From Zwartia sp. (GTDB taxonomy: Bacteria > Pseudomonadota > Gammaproteobacteria > Burkholderiales > Burkholderiaceae_B): a DNA stretch of 14,706 nucleotides. Both the position numbers and the translations under genes were made by a program. The stretch's first letter is position 1. Every line of letters begins with the position of its first letter. Location of the stretch: NCBI GenBank assembly GCA_030653405.1, contig JAURZO010000160.1, forward strand, positions 1 through 14,706, written 5' to 3'. The notes below the pieces were generated by a model that saw only the letters and a list, made by a program, of their open reading frames with translations, had not been told where the DNA came from and did no database searches. Positions 1 to 7,891 of the stretch are shown piece by piece.

Positions 1-1
1 C

Positions 2-2404
2 GCTTTCGGCATGCCTGCTGAAAATGCTGCGATCAAGTCCAATGTTCCACCCGCGAAGTGGACCTACGACAACATCGCCTACATGAAAAAGCAAATGAAG
101 GCGATGGGCTTGGCGATTGACTGGTCTCGGGAGATGACCGCCTGCGACCCCGCTTATTACAAGTGGAACCAATGGCTGTTTCTCAAGATGCTCGATCGCG
201 GCATCGCTTATCGCAAGACGCAGGTCGTCAACTGGGATCCCGTTGACAATACCGTGCTTGCCAACGAACAAGTGGTAGACGGACGTGGCTGGCGCTCTGG
301 CGCTCCAGTCGAAAAACGTGAAATTCCCGGCTACTACTTGCGCATCACAGACTATGCCAGCGAACTGCTTGACCAAGTGCAGCATGGGCTCGATGGCTGG
401 CCTGATCGAGTGCGCGCCATGCAGGAAAACTGGATCGGCAAGAGCGAGGGTGTACGTTTTGCCTTTCCCCATGACATCAAGGATGCCGCAGGCAAGCTCA
501 TCCAGGATGGTCGGATGTACGTGTTCACGACTCGCGCCGATACGGTTATGGGTGTGACCTTCTGCGCTGTCGCGCCCGAGCATCCCCTCGCCCAGCATGC
601 CGCACAACACAACCCCACTCTCGCAGCTTTCATCGAGCAGTGCAAGCAAGGTGGCACGACGGAAGCAGAACTCGCGACGCGCGAAAAAGAAGGTCTCGAT
701 ACTGGCTTAGTCGTGACCCACCCCCTGACCGGTCAACCCGTGCCTCTTTGGGTCGGTAACTACGTCTTGATGAGCTACGGTGATGGGGCGGTCATGGGCG
801 TGCCTGCGCATGATGAGCGCGATTTCGCTTTTGCAAACAAATACGGTTTAAACATTCTGGAGGTCGTTCAAGTCGGCGATTAACCCTTCGACAGCAAAGT
901 CTGGCATGAGTGTTATGCAGTCAAGCAGTCTGGTCGTTTGTTCCACTCTGGCCAATATGATGGCATGGATTTCGTACAAGCCATTGATGCGATCTCCAGC
1001 AAGCTCGAATCGCTCGGACTCGGCCAACGTCAGACAACCTGGCGTCTTCGTGACTGGGGTATTTCGCGCCAACGCTACTGGGGCACCCCAATCCCGATCA
1101 TCCATTGTGATGCCTGCGGCGCGGTACCTGTCCCCGAGAAAGATTTGCCCGTCGTTCTGCCAGAAGACCTCATTCCTGACGGTAGTGGTAACCCGCTCAC
1201 CAAACACGCAGCCTTTTTAAACTGCAAGTGCCCGAGCTGCGGCAAAGACGCCCGTCGCGAAACAGATACGATGGACACCTTTGTCGATTCATCCTGGTAT
1301 TTCATGCGCTACACCTCGCCCGGTAATGACCAGGCCATGGTGGATGCCCGCAATGATTACTGGATGCCGATGGATCAATACATCGGTGGCATCGAACACG
1401 CTGTGATGCATTTGCTTTATGCGCGATTCTGGACCCGCGTCATGCGTGACCTGGGTTTGGTGAAATTTGATGAGCCGTTCACCAAACTTCTGTGCCAAGG
1501 TATGGTGCTCAATCATATCTATTCTGCCAAAAACGCCAAGGGCGGTGTTGAGTATTTCTGGCCTGAAGAGGTTGAAAACACCTATGACACCAAAGGCGCG
1601 ATCACAGGCGCCCGCCTCAAAAGCAATGGTCGTGAGATCACCTATGGCGGCGTTGGCACAATGTCCAAGTCCAAAAATAACGGGGTCGATCCTCAATCAC
1701 TGATTGATACCCAAGGCGCTGACACGGCTCGTCTATTTGTGATGTTCACGAGCCCGCCTGAGCAGACACTTGAGTGGTCAGATTCTGGCGTAGAGGGTTC
1801 AAACCGCTTCTTGCGCCGCCTCTGGTCTCTTTGTGTTCAGAAAAAAGATTTGGTCACCTCAGGCCTGAAGACCCCTGTCGCAGACTGGTCCGGCGCGTCC
1901 AAAGAAATCAAACAATTACGCTTTGAAATTCACGGACTGCTCAAACAAGCGGATTACGATTACCAGCGCATTCAGTACAACACCGTGGTCTCCGCCTGCA
2001 TGAAAATGCTCAACGCCATCGACGATGCCGAGCTCGGTGACTCTGCCTATGCCAAGGCTGCGACTGCTGAAACCATAGGAATCCTGCTTCGAGTTCTGTA
2101 TCCAGTTGTGCCGCACGTGACTTGGCAGCTTTGGGCAGAGCTTGGGTATGCAGATCCATATGGCGATCTTCTCGATGCGCCTTGGCCGACCGTGGATGAG
2201 TCAGCGTTACTCACCGACGAGATCGAACTCGTGCTGCAGATCAATGGCAAACTTCGTGCCAGTCTGAGTGTGGCACGCGAAGCAACTCGCGAACAAATCG
2301 AACAACTCGCCGTTGCTCACGAAGCCGTGACTCGACACCTTGAGGGTCGTGTACCCAAGCGTGTCATTGTGGTCCCCGGTAAGCTCGTCAACGTTGTCGG
2401 ATAA
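2..2404 (+). pseudogene. leuS: Leucyl-tRNA synthetase, 5'-truncated by window edge and interrupted by an in-frame TAA
   Basis: LeuRS is a cytoplasmic class Ia synthetase that charges tRNA-Leu and hydrolyses mischarged tRNA through its CP1 editing domain. The frame enters the window at base 2 (AFGMPAENAAIKSN), so the HIGH-motif N-terminus lies upstream. Visible parts are the WNQWLFLKML and NWDPVDNTVLANEQV blocks, the editing domain (FTTRADTVMGVTF, and VMGVPAHDERDFAFA around 793-836), RLRDWGISRQRYWGTPIPI after it, the catalytic loop as TMSKSKNN (1660-1682; Thr replaces the first Lys of KMSKS), the anticodon-binding domain, and a C-terminal domain ending at 2404. At 881-883 a TAA interrupts the frame just after VVQVGD. 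The same frame resumes immediately with LeuRS-like sequence (PFDSKVWHECYAV), so there is no frameshift. This looks like one point change. The downstream half has a TTG at 938 but no convincing reinitiation site. leuS is essential, so either this copy is dead and another exists, or the stop is an error. Family identity is certain; functional status is not. Confidence 0.9.
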
Positions 2405-2410
2405 CAGAAA

Positions 2411-3154
2411 ATGATTCGAATGAATCTGTCGATGGCCCTCACCTCTGCAGCCACTCAGCCTGTTTGGCGTTGGCTGCAGTTTGTGATGATGGCGATAGCT
2501 GTTTTACTCTTGGCGGGTTGCGGCTTCAAAATGCAAGGTGTCACACCGATGCCTTTTAACTCGCTCGCTATCACGATTCCTCAAAACTCCCAGTTCGGAG
2601 CGGACGTTCGTCGTGCGATTCGCGCGGCTTCTCCGGATACTGTCATCATCGAGTCGTCAGCGGTCAAGCCTGTCGCGCCCGGAGAAAAACCTTCTGCAAA
2701 TGCGCAGAACATCCCTCAGGCACGCCTTGAGCAAGTCTCTGAATCACGCCAACAACGGGTTGTGGCACTGAATGCACAAGGCAAGCCCGAAGAGTATGAG
2801 CTGACGCTCACCTACACATTTCGCCTTGTGAATGCGAAGAATCAAATCATCTTGCCGGACACCACGCTGTTTGCGGCTCGCAGCATGCCTTTTGACGAAC
2901 GTGTCGTGCAGGCCAAAGAAGGTGAAGCCGCCACATTGTTTAGAGATATGCAACGCAGCCTGGTGGCTCGCATGATGCGTCGCTTGACGGCCCCGGACAT
3001 CAAGCAGCGCTGGGATGCCTTAAGCGCCTCCACTCCGGAGGAGCAGGAAAATATTCAGACGGCCACCCCAGTTCAAGAACCGCGTATTAATCCGGCATCA
3101 TGGCAAAATCCGTCCCTCAACCCCTTGCCTGTTCCGGTTAACTCCGGCGGCTAA
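2411..3154 (+). CDS. lptE: LPS-assembly lipoprotein LptE
   Basis: LptE is an outer-membrane lipoprotein that plugs the LptD barrel and helps insert lipopolysaccharide into the outer leaflet. The 247-residue product has a hydrophobic signal segment (about residues 21-36) ending in a lipobox LLLAGC. Cys37 is therefore the predicted lipidation site, followed directly by the GFKMQG sequence typical of LptE. The remainder fits the small alpha/beta LptE domain, with a block FRLVNAKNQIILPDTTLFAARSM cut here as FRLVNAKNQI then LPDTTLFAARSM, and a Pro/Asn-rich tail. The chosen ATG at 2411 lies 6 bases after the leuS stop. In-frame ATGs at 2420 and 2432 would also leave a full signal peptide, and no strong ribosome binding site separates them. 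The position between leuS and holA is the normal Burkholderiales location and supports the name. Confidence 0.92.
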   Translation: MIRMNLSMALTSAATQPVWRWLQFVMMAIAVLLLAGCGFKMQGVTPMPFNSLAITIPQNSQFGADVRRAIRAASPDTVIIESSAVKPVAPGEKPSANAQNIPQARLEQVSESRQQRVVALNAQGKPEEYELTLTYTFRLVNAKNQIILPDTTLFAARSMPFDERVVQAKEGEAATLFRDMQRSLVARMMRRLTAPDIKQRWDALSASTPEEQENIQTATPVQEPRINPASWQNPSLNPLPVPVNSGG

Positions 3155-3166
3155 GCGGATCATCAC

Positions 3167-4204
3167 GTGGACGCGCAACGCCTGATCAACGAACTCAGCC
3201 GACCAGGTGCAAGCTTGGCGGCGCTGTTCGTCGTGACGGGTGACGATCCTTTGCTGACGATTGAGGCTACCGACGGGCTGCGTGGCGTGGCTAAAGCCGC
3301 CGGCTATTTAGAGCGCAGCTCTTTCATGATGGATGCACGCAGCGACTGGAGCGCACTCAGCTCCGCCAGCCAGAGCGGCTCTCTATTTGGCGACAAACAG
3401 CTTGTTGAAATATCACTCCCTACCGGCAAACCTGGTAAGCAGGGAGCAGATGCGCTGATCGCTCTCTCTAAGCGTTGCGCGGGCAGATCAGCAGACGATG
3501 TACTGACGATTGTGTCGCTTCCCAGACTGGATAAAGTCACTCGAGAAAGCAAATGGGCCAGCGCACTTCAGTCTGCCGGGAGGTTGATTGATATCCCGAG
3601 TGTTGAACGACAGCAGCTGCCCCGCTGGATTGCCGAACGCTTGGCGCGTCAGTCCCAGGAAACAGATCCAGAAACACTGAATTGGCTTGCCGACAAAGTC
3701 GAAGGCAATTTACTTGCCGCGCATCAGGAGATCCTCAAGCTCGGCTTGCTGTTTGAACCTGGCAAACTCGATGCCAAAGACATTGAACAGTCGGTCATGA
3801 ATGTCGCCCGCTACGATGTCTTTGGTTTACGTGATGCGATGCTCGCGGGAGACGTGCCCCGGATGCTGCGAATCATGGACGGTCTTAAGGCCGAAGGTGA
3901 GGCGTTACCGCTCGTGCTTTGGGCTGTCGGCGAGGAAATCAGGACTCTGGCGCGCATCTCTCAAGCTGTCGCGCAGGGGCAGGAGATGTCGAGTGTGCTT
4001 CGCTCACACCGTGTTTTCGGATCACGCGAGCCTCTCGTACGCCGGGCACTATCGCGTGTCTCTGCGCGTAGTTGGCCCGCCGCAGTTCAGCACGCCCACG
4101 AAGTTGATCGTCTGATAAAGGGCTTACATGTTTCAGGTCGGCTACAAGACCCCTGGGAAGAAATGAATCGTCTCGCGATGCGTATCGCTTTCAAACCGAC
4201 ATAA
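3167..4204 (+). CDS. holA: DNA polymerase III subunit delta
   Basis: The delta subunit is the part of the clamp-loader complex that opens the beta sliding clamp at primed sites. The 345-residue length matches the family. Recognisable features are the N-terminal ALFVVTGDDPLLTIEA segment (about residues 19-34), the SLFGDKQLVEI beta-interaction region near residues 72-82, the WLADKVEGNLLAAHQEILKL block (middle domain) and the FGLRDAMLAGD and LVLWAVGEEIRTLARI helices of the C-terminal collar domain. The start is a GTG 12 bases after the lptE stop, preceded by GCGGAT at a usable spacing. An ATG further in would remove the conserved N-terminus. It lies between lptE and proA in the same tight cluster. 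Confidence 0.93.
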   Translation: MDAQRLINELSRPGASLAALFVVTGDDPLLTIEATDGLRGVAKAAGYLERSSFMMDARSDWSALSSASQSGSLFGDKQLVEISLPTGKPGKQGADALIALSKRCAGRSADDVLTIVSLPRLDKVTRESKWASALQSAGRLIDIPSVERQQLPRWIAERLARQSQETDPETLNWLADKVEGNLLAAHQEILKLGLLFEPGKLDAKDIEQSVMNVARYDVFGLRDAMLAGDVPRMLRIMDGLKAEGEALPLVLWAVGEEIRTLARISQAVAQGQEMSSVLRSHRVFGSREPLVRRALSRVSARSWPAAVQHAHEVDRLIKGLHVSGRLQDPWEEMNRLAMRIAFKPT

Positions 4205-4207
4205 CCT

Positions 4208-5467
4208 ATGACCACTATTTTTGATGCAGTTCAGAAAATTGGACAACAATCTCGCCAAGCCTCGCGCCTGACAATGCGCGCAAGCAGTGCGCAAAAAGAT
4301 CTCGCCCTGCGTGCAATGGCCCAAGCCCTGTCAGATCAACGCGCGCTGCTTAAGGCGGCCAACAAACTGGATGTGGAGGCGGCACAAGCTCGCGCCCTCG
4401 AGCCAGCGTTGTTAGACCGGTTGACGCTTTCTGATCGCAGCATTGATTTGATGATCGAGGGTTTGCGTCAAATCGCAGCGATGCCCGATCCCGTGGGCGA
4501 ATTGACCGCGACTAAAATTCGCCCGAACGGCATGCGTGTGGCACAAATGCGTGTGCCCCTCGGTGTCATTGGCATCATTTACGAGTCGAGACCCAACGTC
4601 ACCATCGACGCCGCTGCGCTTTGTCTGAAATCTGGTAACGCTGCGATTTTGCGTGGTGGAAGTGAATCGCTCCACTCTAACCTCGCACTAGGAAAAATTG
4701 TCACACAAGGTCTGAACGCAGCGGGGCTACCCGGACATGCGGTGCAAGTGATCGACACCCCTGATCGCGCAGCGGTCGGTGCACTCATCACCATGACTGA
4801 GTATGTCGATGTCATTATTCCTCGTGGTGGTAAAAGCTTGATTCAGCGTCTGGCTAGCGAAGCCCGTGTACCGATGATTAAACATCTCGATGGTAATTGC
4901 CATGTCTATGTAGACGAACATGCCGACCTCAAAAAGGCTGCCACGATCGCGTTTAATGCCAAAACCTATCGCTATGGCGTGTGTGGTGCGATGGAGACCT
5001 TGTTGGTTCACAGCGCGATTGCTGATACCTTTCTGCCTAACATTGCGCGCATGCTGCTCGAACACGGCGTAGAGCTCCGAGGTTGCACTCGCACGCAAGC
5101 GATTGTCCCGCAAGCCCTTTCTGCGACAGATGAAGACTGGGCGACAGAATATTTAGCAGCGATTCTTGCCATCCGTATCGTCGACTCGATGTCGGTCGCC
5201 ATTGAGCACATCGAACGCTGGGGCTCAGGTCACACCGAGGCCATCGTCACGCAAGACATTAGTCACGCGGAACGTTTTCAGCGCGATGTTGACTCAAGCT
5301 CGGTCTATGTCAATCTTCCGACCTGTTTTGCCGATGGCTACGAGTATGGCCTAGGTGCAGAGATCGGTATTTCAACCAACCGTTTGCATGCGCGTGGCCC
5401 AGTCGGGCTCGAAGGACTCACAACGCTTAAGTGGGTGCTGCAAGGTGACGGACAAATTCGTGGGTAA
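4208..5467 (+). CDS. proA: Glutamate-5-semialdehyde dehydrogenase (gamma-glutamyl phosphate reductase)
   Basis: ProA catalyses the second step of proline synthesis, the NADPH-dependent reduction of glutamyl-5-phosphate to glutamate-5-semialdehyde, in the cytoplasm. The 419-residue product has standard length. It shows the aldehyde-dehydrogenase-type fold blocks RVPLGVIGIIYESRPNVTID, LKSGNAAILRGGSES, IPRGGKSLI and KHLDGNCHVYVD. The catalytic cysteine is Cys259 in YGVCGAMETLLV; in most ProA proteins I recall, Asn rather than Gly follows this Cys. The C-terminal GLGAEIGISTNRLHARGPVGLEGLT signature is also present (GLGAEIGISTNRL then HARGPVGLEGLT). The start ATG is only 3 bases after holA and has no clear Shine-Dalgarno, which suggests translational coupling. 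proB is not adjacent, as is usual in this order. Confidence 0.96.
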   Translation: MTTIFDAVQKIGQQSRQASRLTMRASSAQKDLALRAMAQALSDQRALLKAANKLDVEAAQARALEPALLDRLTLSDRSIDLMIEGLRQIAAMPDPVGELTATKIRPNGMRVAQMRVPLGVIGIIYESRPNVTIDAAALCLKSGNAAILRGGSESLHSNLALGKIVTQGLNAAGLPGHAVQVIDTPDRAAVGALITMTEYVDVIIPRGGKSLIQRLASEARVPMIKHLDGNCHVYVDEHADLKKAATIAFNAKTYRYGVCGAMETLLVHSAIADTFLPNIARMLLEHGVELRGCTRTQAIVPQALSATDEDWATEYLAAILAIRIVDSMSVAIEHIERWGSGHTEAIVTQDISHAERFQRDVDSSSVYVNLPTCFADGYEYGLGAEIGISTNRLHARGPVGLEGLTTLKWVLQGDGQIRG

Positions 5468-5478
5468 CCAACAAAATT

Positions 5479-5901
5479 ATGCTCTGGGTTAAAACCTTTC
5501 ATATTGTGCTCGTCGCCTCCTGGTTTGCAGGTTTGTTTTATTTGCCTCGTATTTTTGTCAACATGGCACAGCAATCCGACCCAGTTGTTCAACAGGTTCT
5601 GAGCGGCATGGCGCGCAGGCTGTACAGGTTTATGACAATCCTTGCTGTGCCGGCCGTGCTTCTGGGCCTTTGGTTATATCTGGGCTATGGAATCGGTCTG
5701 GGGCCAGGGAATGGCTGGATGCATGCCAAACTCGTGTTGGTGTTGTTGGCAATTGGCTATCACCACGGTTGTGGTGTGATGCTGCGCAAATTCGAGCAAG
5801 GCGCCAATCATCGCTCACATGTTTTCTATCGATGGTTCAACGAAGTTCCAGTGTTGATCCTCACTGCCGCGACGGCTTTTGTCGTCATCAAGCCTTTTTA
5901 A
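5479..5901 (+). CDS. hemJ: HemJ/CopD-type membrane protein (protoporphyrinogen IX oxidase)
   Basis: This 140-residue integral membrane protein matches the HemJ (UPF0093) family. HemJ oxidises protoporphyrinogen IX to protoporphyrin IX in bacteria that lack HemG and HemY. About four hydrophobic segments are visible: residues 5-25, 52-72, 80-98 and 122-139. Family hallmarks include His8 in MLWVKTFHIVL, WFAGLFYLPRIFV, the GWMHAKLVLVLLAIGYHH block with its conserved His and Lys, and the C-terminal FYRWFNEVPVLILTA. Early HemJ proteins were often annotated as CopD-like, but no copper-binding context is present here. It begins 11 bases after proA and ends 9 bases before rlmL, so it is probably transcribed with them. 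No heme-pathway neighbour lies in the window. The family call is firm; the enzymatic role is inferred from family knowledge. Confidence 0.85.
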   Translation: MLWVKTFHIVLVASWFAGLFYLPRIFVNMAQQSDPVVQQVLSGMARRLYRFMTILAVPAVLLGLWLYLGYGIGLGPGNGWMHAKLVLVLLAIGYHHGCGVMLRKFEQGANHRSHVFYRWFNEVPVLILTAATAFVVIKPF

Positions 5902-5910
5902 TGAGACCCC

Positions 5911-7488
5911 ATGTCTGACCAGGACTCCCCACGCAAGACTCTGACCATCAAAAAGCGCGGCGACGACGCGCCAGAAGCCTCAGGCGATCGGCAACAGCGG
6001 GTACGTACGGGCGCACGCGCGCGACAAGTAGCTCAAGACAAGATCACTCACGACAAAGCTGCGCGGTTGAAGAGTGACGTACCGGCCTCCTATTCGTCCA
6101 AGTCCCGCTCCTCTTCACCCGAGACGCGCGAGCGGACAGCACCGCGGAGTTCTTCCGCGCGCGGCTCAAGCCGCAGCGGAGCTTTGCGCAGTGGTCCAAA
6201 TGAATTCAGGGATCCGGGTGAACGCGCTCGTCCGTTGACTGAACGCTCACCCCGCAGTTCGAGCCCGAAAGCTGTACCGCAAAGCGCACCAAATCGCGGC
6301 ATCGAAATCGTGAGTCCCACGACAGAGATTTTTAATATTTTTGCACCGTGTCCACTCGGACTTGAGGAAGCGCTGAGCGCCGAGCTAAGTGCCCTGGGCT
6401 ATGAACAAGTTCAAGCGACTCGTGCAGGCTGTCATTTCGTTGCAGACTGGTGGGGTATCCAGCGCGCCAACCTTTACTCAAGGCTTGCCACGCGTATCCT
6501 GGTTCGTGTGGGTCAGGCCCCAGTCGTGCGGGAAGACGATATTCTCGAGCTTGCGCAAACCATTGGATGGGAGCGTTGGTTTGGCGCGGAGCACACACTG
6601 CGTGTAGACACGTCTGCCGTTCGCAGTCCGATGCAGAGCCTTCAGTATTGCAATCTGCGCGCTAAGGACGGGATCTGTGACAGACTGCGTGACCTCGAAG
6701 GTGCCCGGCCCTCCATTGATACGGTACGGCCAGATGCACGCGTGCATCTTTTCTTATCCGAAGATACTGCAACGATGTATCTGGACACGTCTGGAGAGTC
6801 TTTATTTAAGCGAGGTTGGCGCCTTGATAAAGGTGACGCCCCGCTGCGTGAAAACCTCGCTGCGGGTCTTTTGGCGCTGTCTGGATGGGATCCGCAAGCA
6901 GCACTGCTCGATCCATTTTGCGGCAGCGGAACGATTTTGATCGAGGCGGCGTGGATTGCCCTTGGGGTCCCACCGGGCATCTCGCGCCCCTTTGGCTTCG
7001 AACGCCTGAGAAATCACCAGTCACGCGACTGGGAAGACCTCAAAGAGGATGCGCAAAGCCGGATTTTGCCTGAACTGGAGGCGCCGCTAATTGGGATTGA
7101 TGCTGATCCCGAAGCGATCGCGGCCGCACAACGCAACGCGGAACGTGCATTTCTGACAGAGGAGACGATTCAGTTTGAGGTGGGCGATGCAAGAGATGCC
7201 GTGGCTCCCGCTCCCTCTGGCTGGATTTTGACCAATCCACCTTATGGTGAGCGACTCGACGAAGAAGATCTCGAATTCTGGCGTGAGTGGTCGGCCAATC
7301 TCAAACGTGAGTTTGCAGGCTGGCAAGTCAATGTCATCACGTCTGATCTTGATCTGCCCAAACATCTTCGCCTCAAAGCGAATCGACGAACTCCCATTTT
7401 TAATGGTGCACTCGACTGTCGATTGTTCAACTTTGAACTTGTGCAAAATAGCTACAGAGATGTTGCTGCACCACAACAAAACGACTGA
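5911..7488 (+). CDS. rlmL: THUMP-domain 23S rRNA (guanine-N2) methyltransferase, RlmL-type, with disordered N-terminal extension
   Basis: RlmL transfers a methyl group from SAM to N2 of a guanine in 23S rRNA (G2445 in E. coli). The 525-residue protein has three parts. Residues 1 to about 138 are a low-complexity Ser/Arg/Ala/Pro-rich tail that opens with RKTLTIKKRGDD. About 139-285 form the ferredoxin-like/THUMP RNA-binding part, starting EIFNIFAPCPLGLEEAL. About 295-525 form a Rossmann methyltransferase with SAM motif DPFCGSGT (Asp334-Thr341), IGIDADPEAIAAAQ, and the catalytic NPPYGERL (Asn442-Tyr445). Unlike E. coli RlmKL there is no second (RlmK) methyltransferase domain. The ATG at 5911 follows hemJ by 9 bases. 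A later start could drop part of the tail, but the tail uses the same GC-rich codon style and stays open throughout, so I keep the full length. The exact target base is inferred. Confidence 0.9.
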   Translation: MSDQDSPRKTLTIKKRGDDAPEASGDRQQRVRTGARARQVAQDKITHDKAARLKSDVPASYSSKSRSSSPETRERTAPRSSSARGSSRSGALRSGPNEFRDPGERARPLTERSPRSSSPKAVPQSAPNRGIEIVSPTTEIFNIFAPCPLGLEEALSAELSALGYEQVQATRAGCHFVADWWGIQRANLYSRLATRILVRVGQAPVVREDDILELAQTIGWERWFGAEHTLRVDTSAVRSPMQSLQYCNLRAKDGICDRLRDLEGARPSIDTVRPDARVHLFLSEDTATMYLDTSGESLFKRGWRLDKGDAPLRENLAAGLLALSGWDPQAALLDPFCGSGTILIEAAWIALGVPPGISRPFGFERLRNHQSRDWEDLKEDAQSRILPELEAPLIGIDADPEAIAAAQRNAERAFLTEETIQFEVGDARDAVAPAPSGWILTNPPYGERLDEEDLEFWREWSANLKREFAGWQVNVITSDLDLPKHLRLKANRRTPIFNGALDCRLFNFELVQNSYRDVAAPQQND

Positions 7489-7506
7489 TTTTTGATGTTA
7501 CCTGTC

Positions 7507-7532
7507 TCTTTTAAGGGTTATCCCTTAAAAGA
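7507..7532. repeat. Perfect 11-bp inverted repeat with TTAT loop downstream of rlmL
   Basis: The arms are 7507-7517 (TCTTTTAAGGG) and 7522-7532, exact reverse complements separated by TTAT. This is the longest of three GGG-4nt-CCC palindromes in 60 bases. It lies 18 bases after the rlmL stop and upstream of a predicted promoter. Neither side has a clean T-run immediately after the stem, so it is not a textbook intrinsic terminator. The shared core with the two promoter-embedded copies argues for a protein-binding site, with RNA 3'-end protection or termination of rlmL as an alternative. Confidence 0.6.
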
Positions 7533-7534
7533 AT

Positions 7535-7576
7535 TTGCATAGTTACGGGTTTTCCCTAATAATAGGGTTATCCCTA
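7535..7576 (+). promoter_or_regulatory. Predicted sigma70-like promoter carrying two operator-like palindromes
   Basis: A -35-like TTGCAT lies at 7535-7540 and a -10-like AATAAT (5 of 6 consensus) at 7558-7563, with a 17-base spacer. GGGTTTTCCC (7547-7556) sits inside the spacer. TAGGGTTATCCCTA (7563-7576, 5-bp arms around TTAT) covers the predicted transcription start near 7570. The predicted 5' leader is only about 26 bases, ending at the ATG at 7596. Palindromes in the spacer and over the start are typical positions for repressor operators. The regulator is not identifiable from the window. The promoter is inferred from sequence pattern only. Confidence 0.55.
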
Positions 7577-7595
7577 ACAAACAATGGAAATCATC

Positions 7596-7772
7596 ATGAC
7601 AGTCACCACATCTACCCGCCTGACCGATGCCCTCGAACGCGACCTGCTCGCTAAAGCAATGGAAGACCAGTTCCGCTTCCGTCCCCTGCGCGCTGTCAGC
7701 AAACTGGTTGTCGGTATCGCCTCGTTCGCCGCAGCTGCCCGCGCTCAAACAAGCGCTCGGGACATGGTCTAA
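7596..7772 (+). CDS. Small protein of unknown function (58 residues)
   Basis: I do not recognise this protein. It starts MTVTTSTRLTDALERD and ends AQTSARDMV. The first half is polar and likely helical (LTDALERDLLAKAMEDQ). The second half has a basic/hydrophobic stretch (FRPLRAVSKLVVGIASFAAA) that could be an amphipathic or weakly membrane-associated helix. It has no cysteine and no clear signal peptide. The ATG at 7596 is preferred over the in-frame ATG at 7584 because GGAAA lies about 7 bases before 7596, while nothing resembling a ribosome binding site precedes 7584. Support for a real gene is the dedicated promoter with palindromic sites, the ribosome binding site, and codon use like the neighbours (mostly C or G at third positions). 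It is flanked by rlmL and the RDD gene and appears to be monocistronic. Confidence 0.65.
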   Translation: MTVTTSTRLTDALERDLLAKAMEDQFRFRPLRAVSKLVVGIASFAAAARAQTSARDMV

Positions 7773-7800
7773 GATTCCCCTAGGATTCTGATCGTTCTTA
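7772..7800 (+). terminator. Weak candidate terminator after the small ORF
   Basis: AGATTCC (7772-7778) can pair with GGATTCT (7783-7789) around a CCTA loop, with one central T-T mismatch. The following GATCGTTCTTA is only moderately T-rich. It is placed right where the 58-residue ORF ends, which is the main reason to list it. The remaining bases up to 7891 before the RDD gene show no convincing promoter; CTGACA at 7843-7848 lacks a good partner -10 box. Confidence 0.25.
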
Positions 7801-7891
7801 TCGCGTAAGGATCCTTCAGACTGAACTTCTGTGGCACCTGCACTGACAGGATGGATGGGATCATTCTGAAAAGTGCAGGATAATACGGCTG

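Noticed and set aside
938..2404. Treating the second half of leuS as a separate gene starting at TTG 938
   Set aside because: It is in the same frame as the first half and LeuRS-like sequence continues between 884 and 937, so it is one gene with an internal stop.
5479..5901. Calling this gene a copper-resistance CopD
   Set aside because: Its 140-residue length, His and Lys positions and FNEVP motif fit HemJ, and there is no copper-handling context.
7508..7580. CRISPR-like array made of the GGG-CCC repeats
   Set aside because: Repeats are short and imperfect and spacings are unequal (32 and 18 bases); promoter operators explain them better.
7584..7595. Upstream ATG at 7584 as the start of the small ORF
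   Set aside because: No ribosome binding site precedes it, while GGAAA sits well placed for the in-frame ATG at 7596.
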